Shown here: positions 6,255-7,739 of the stretch, one piece after another
How the letters are laid out: every line of letters starts with the position of its first letter
How positions within the stretch are numbered: position 1 is the stretch's first letter
Assembly: GCA_947177345.1 (NCBI GenBank)
Contig: CAMWUB010000058.1
Coordinates: 1 to 7,739 of the forward strand
Length of the DNA stretch: 7,739 nt
Origin: an uncultured Ruminococcus sp.
GTDB taxonomy: Bacteria; Bacillota; Clostridia; Oscillospirales; Ruminococcaceae
Direction of reading: 5' to 3'
Notes under the pieces: model-generated
Database searches by the model: none
What the model was told of the DNA's origin: nothing
The model's input: only the letters and a program-made list of their open reading frames with translations
Translations under genes and position numbers: made by a program

Positions 6255-7646
6255 TCAAAATCTGAAATACATAAACGGGTCATTCATACCCTTGTACATA
6301 CAATAGACTGCTCCCCAGAATATCGCAAGCAATACAACCGCACATACAATTGTTTTATTATATTTTTCGTAATATTTCTGCGGAAGTCTTGTCGAGAATA
6401 ATATACCGGCAAGGAAAAATTTCCAGTATATTTTTAAATATTTTATATAGTCACTGACAAGAACTACCCCCTTTTCCTGTGGTATGAACGGAAGTAATCT
6501 TTTAAAGTATATGCCGAGTTCGTGGAAATCAGTAATGGCAAATATCAGCCATGTAAGCGGAATTATCAGTAACATATAACAATGTCCGGCAATTTTATAT
6601 TTATTTAAAAATTTTCCTGTCCAGAATTTTTCAGTTATCATCAGTATAAATAATACAAGCCCCCATATAACGAAATTCCAGCTTGCTCCGTGCCATAAGC
6701 CAGTAAAAAGCCATACCGCAAGAGTATTTATAATCTGTCGTGATTTTCCCTTACGGTTACCGCCCAGCGGAATATATATGTATTCCCTGAACCATGAACC
6801 TAATGTTATATGCCAGCGTCTCCAGAACTCTGTCATTGTAAGCGAAAGATACGGATAATCAAAGTTTTTCGGTAAATCAAAACCCATAATTTTTCCGAGA
6901 CCTATAGCCATCATGGAATAGCCATAAAAATCAAAATACAACTGGAATGAATACGCAATTATTCCAAGCCATGCCAGCGGTGTGGAAATACTCTCATAAC
7001 CTATCATTGAAATATCGCTCCATAAACCTGAAAGCTGATTCGCAATGAGTACCTTATATCCGAGACCGATAGTAAACGTCTTAAGACCCTCTTCAACTTT
7101 CATTATTGTATGCGTACGTTTCTGTAGCTGTTCGGCGACTGTATGATACGTAACAATAGGTCCGGCTATGAGTTGCGGAAACATACTGATATATGCTCCG
7201 TAATTTATTATGCTCTTTTCAGCGGTTGCATTTCCACGGTATACATCTATTATATATGATACGTTCTGAAATGTATAGAAACTTATTCCGATTGGAAGTA
7301 TTATATCTTTAAGCGGTAGCGAGGCGTTGAAAATTGCGTTGATATTCTCAAATGCAAAGCCTGTATACTTGAAAAACAACAGCCACCAGAAATTGAATAC
7401 TATTCCGGCAATCAGAAAATGTTTCTTATATTTTTCATAAGTTTCCATGAACTCCGCTATTATGAAATTGAAAAGCAGAGTAAGCAGAAAAAGTATTATA
7501 TAAACCGGTTTCTTAACACCCATACTATAAAATATGACACTTCCGGTAAAAATAACTGCATTTTTGTATTTCGGTGGACTGAATCCGTAAATCAACATAA
7601 ATGCAGGCAGAAAAACGAAAATAAATTCAAGACTGCTGAAAACCAT
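6255..7646 (-). CDS. MBOAT family O-acyltransferase (AlgI-like)
   Basis: Integral membrane protein of 463 residues, a normal length for AlgI/DltB-type MBOAT proteins, with many hydrophobic segments from residue 5 to the C-terminus. Family signatures: LPIGISFYTFQNVSYIIDVYRG (about 117-138), PQLIAGPI (157-164), FDFYGYSMMAIGLGKIMGF (238-256), and FWRRWHITLGSWFREYIYIPLGGNR (about 274-298). The putative active His is in LWHGASWNFVIWG (His319). It should pass an acyl group across the membrane to the partner SGNH protein encoded next, or directly to a polymer, modifying cell-wall, capsule or exopolysaccharide material. The start ATG 7646 is 3 nt after GGGTGAT. It is the first visible gene of the two-gene operon. 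Its promoter is not certain, since the window ends 93 nt upstream. DltB is a less likely identity: no dltA, dltC or dltD is adjacent and the sequence reads as AlgI-like. Confidence 0.92.
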   Translation of the reverse strand: MVFSSLEFIFVFLPAFMLIYGFSPPKYKNAVIFTGSVIFYSMGVKKPVYIILFLLTLLFNFIIAEFMETYEKYKKHFLIAGIVFNFWWLLFFKYTGFAFENINAIFNASLPLKDIILPIGISFYTFQNVSYIIDVYRGNATAEKSIINYGAYISMFPQLIAGPIVTYHTVAEQLQKRTHTIMKVEEGLKTFTIGLGYKVLIANQLSGLWSDISMIGYESISTPLAWLGIIAYSFQLYFDFYGYSMMAIGLGKIMGFDLPKNFDYPYLSLTMTEFWRRWHITLGSWFREYIYIPLGGNRKGKSRQIINTLAVWLFTGLWHGASWNFVIWGLVLFILMITEKFWTGKFLNKYKIAGHCYMLLIIPLTWLIFAITDFHELGIYFKRLLPFIPQEKGVVLVSDYIKYLKIYWKFFLAGILFSTRLPQKYYEKYNKTIVCAVVLLAIFWGAVYCMYKGMNDPFMYFRF

Positions 7647-7649
7647 TTT

Positions 7650-7659
7650 ATCACCCTTT
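7650..7659 (-). promoter_or_regulatory. ribosome binding site AAAGGGTGAT of the MBOAT gene
   Basis: The sequence pairs with the ATCACC(C)TTT side of the anti-Shine-Dalgarno region and ends 3 nt before ATG 7646. It uses the same GGTGAT core as the lipoprotein gene. Confidence 0.65.
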
Positions 7660-7739
7660 TTTCTTTTGTTCTTTTATTTCATATTACAATCGATACAACA
7701 AAATTATGACCGATAATAATATTCTACACGGTATTTAAA

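Noticed and set aside
6238..6258. TTG start at 6258 overlapping the MBOAT stop
   Set aside because: The ATG at 6237 has a proper AGGAGA site 7 nt away, and the extra seven residues would be coded by that site.
7419..7709. Plus-strand open frame of 96 codons
   Set aside because: It is antisense to the start of the MBOAT gene and its leader; the Lys/Phe/Tyr-rich product looks like a shadow of a membrane protein gene.
7721..7726. TAGAAT (minus strand) as a -10 for the MBOAT operon
   Set aside because: The matching -35 would lie beyond the window end, so the promoter cannot be judged. Other TAATAT boxes nearer the start also lack a good -35.

Overview
All the genes I can support lie on the minus strand, so transcription runs from high to low coordinates. 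The DNA is AT-rich, with strong Gram-positive Shine-Dalgarno sites, a SigA-type promoter, a Thr/Glu-rich linker on a lipoprotein and a DUF4353 carbohydrate-binding protein. Together these suggest a low-GC Firmicute, most likely a gut or rumen Ruminococcus or relative. The genus is an inference from style, not a database match.

Reading in transcription order: (1) 7646-5209 is a two-gene operon. It holds an AlgI-type MBOAT O-acyltransferase followed after 17 nt by a membrane-anchored SGNH/GDSL hydrolase, and it ends in a clear rho-independent terminator (5163-5197). This pairing is typical of machines that O-acylate a polymer outside the membrane. (2) 5091-3613 encodes a PP2C-type Ser/Thr phosphatase with all main catalytic motifs and an extra C-terminal domain of about 185 residues. 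It has its own excellent promoter (TTGACA, 17 nt, TAGAAT with an extended -10). (3) 3489-1315 encodes a large lipoprotein with a two-part right-handed beta-helix of the DUF4353/Cthe_2159 type, interrupted and terminated by similar Gly-rich, Asp/Pro-rich segments. A strong hairpin terminator (1237-1276) follows it.

(4) 1211-1 is a cluster of small genes. First comes a one-TM protein of about 144 residues, broken in this sequence by an apparent one-base loss at a C4 run. Then follow two tandem SMI1/KNR4 (SUKH)-like genes, the second cut off by the window edge. The SUKH pair is about 90% identical at the DNA level over the visible 208 nt, with most differences packed into one short block. SUKH proteins are commonly immunity proteins against polymorphic toxins. 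No toxin is visible here, so this looks like an orphan immunity-type array.

A joint role in envelope or surface polysaccharide (acylation, signalling by dephosphorylation, glycan binding) is plausible from content but unproven. The genes sit in separate transcription units, so the link is adjacency only. Gaps between genes are short; none longer than 300 nt exists. No tRNA, rRNA, CRISPR, IS element or riboswitch was recognised.
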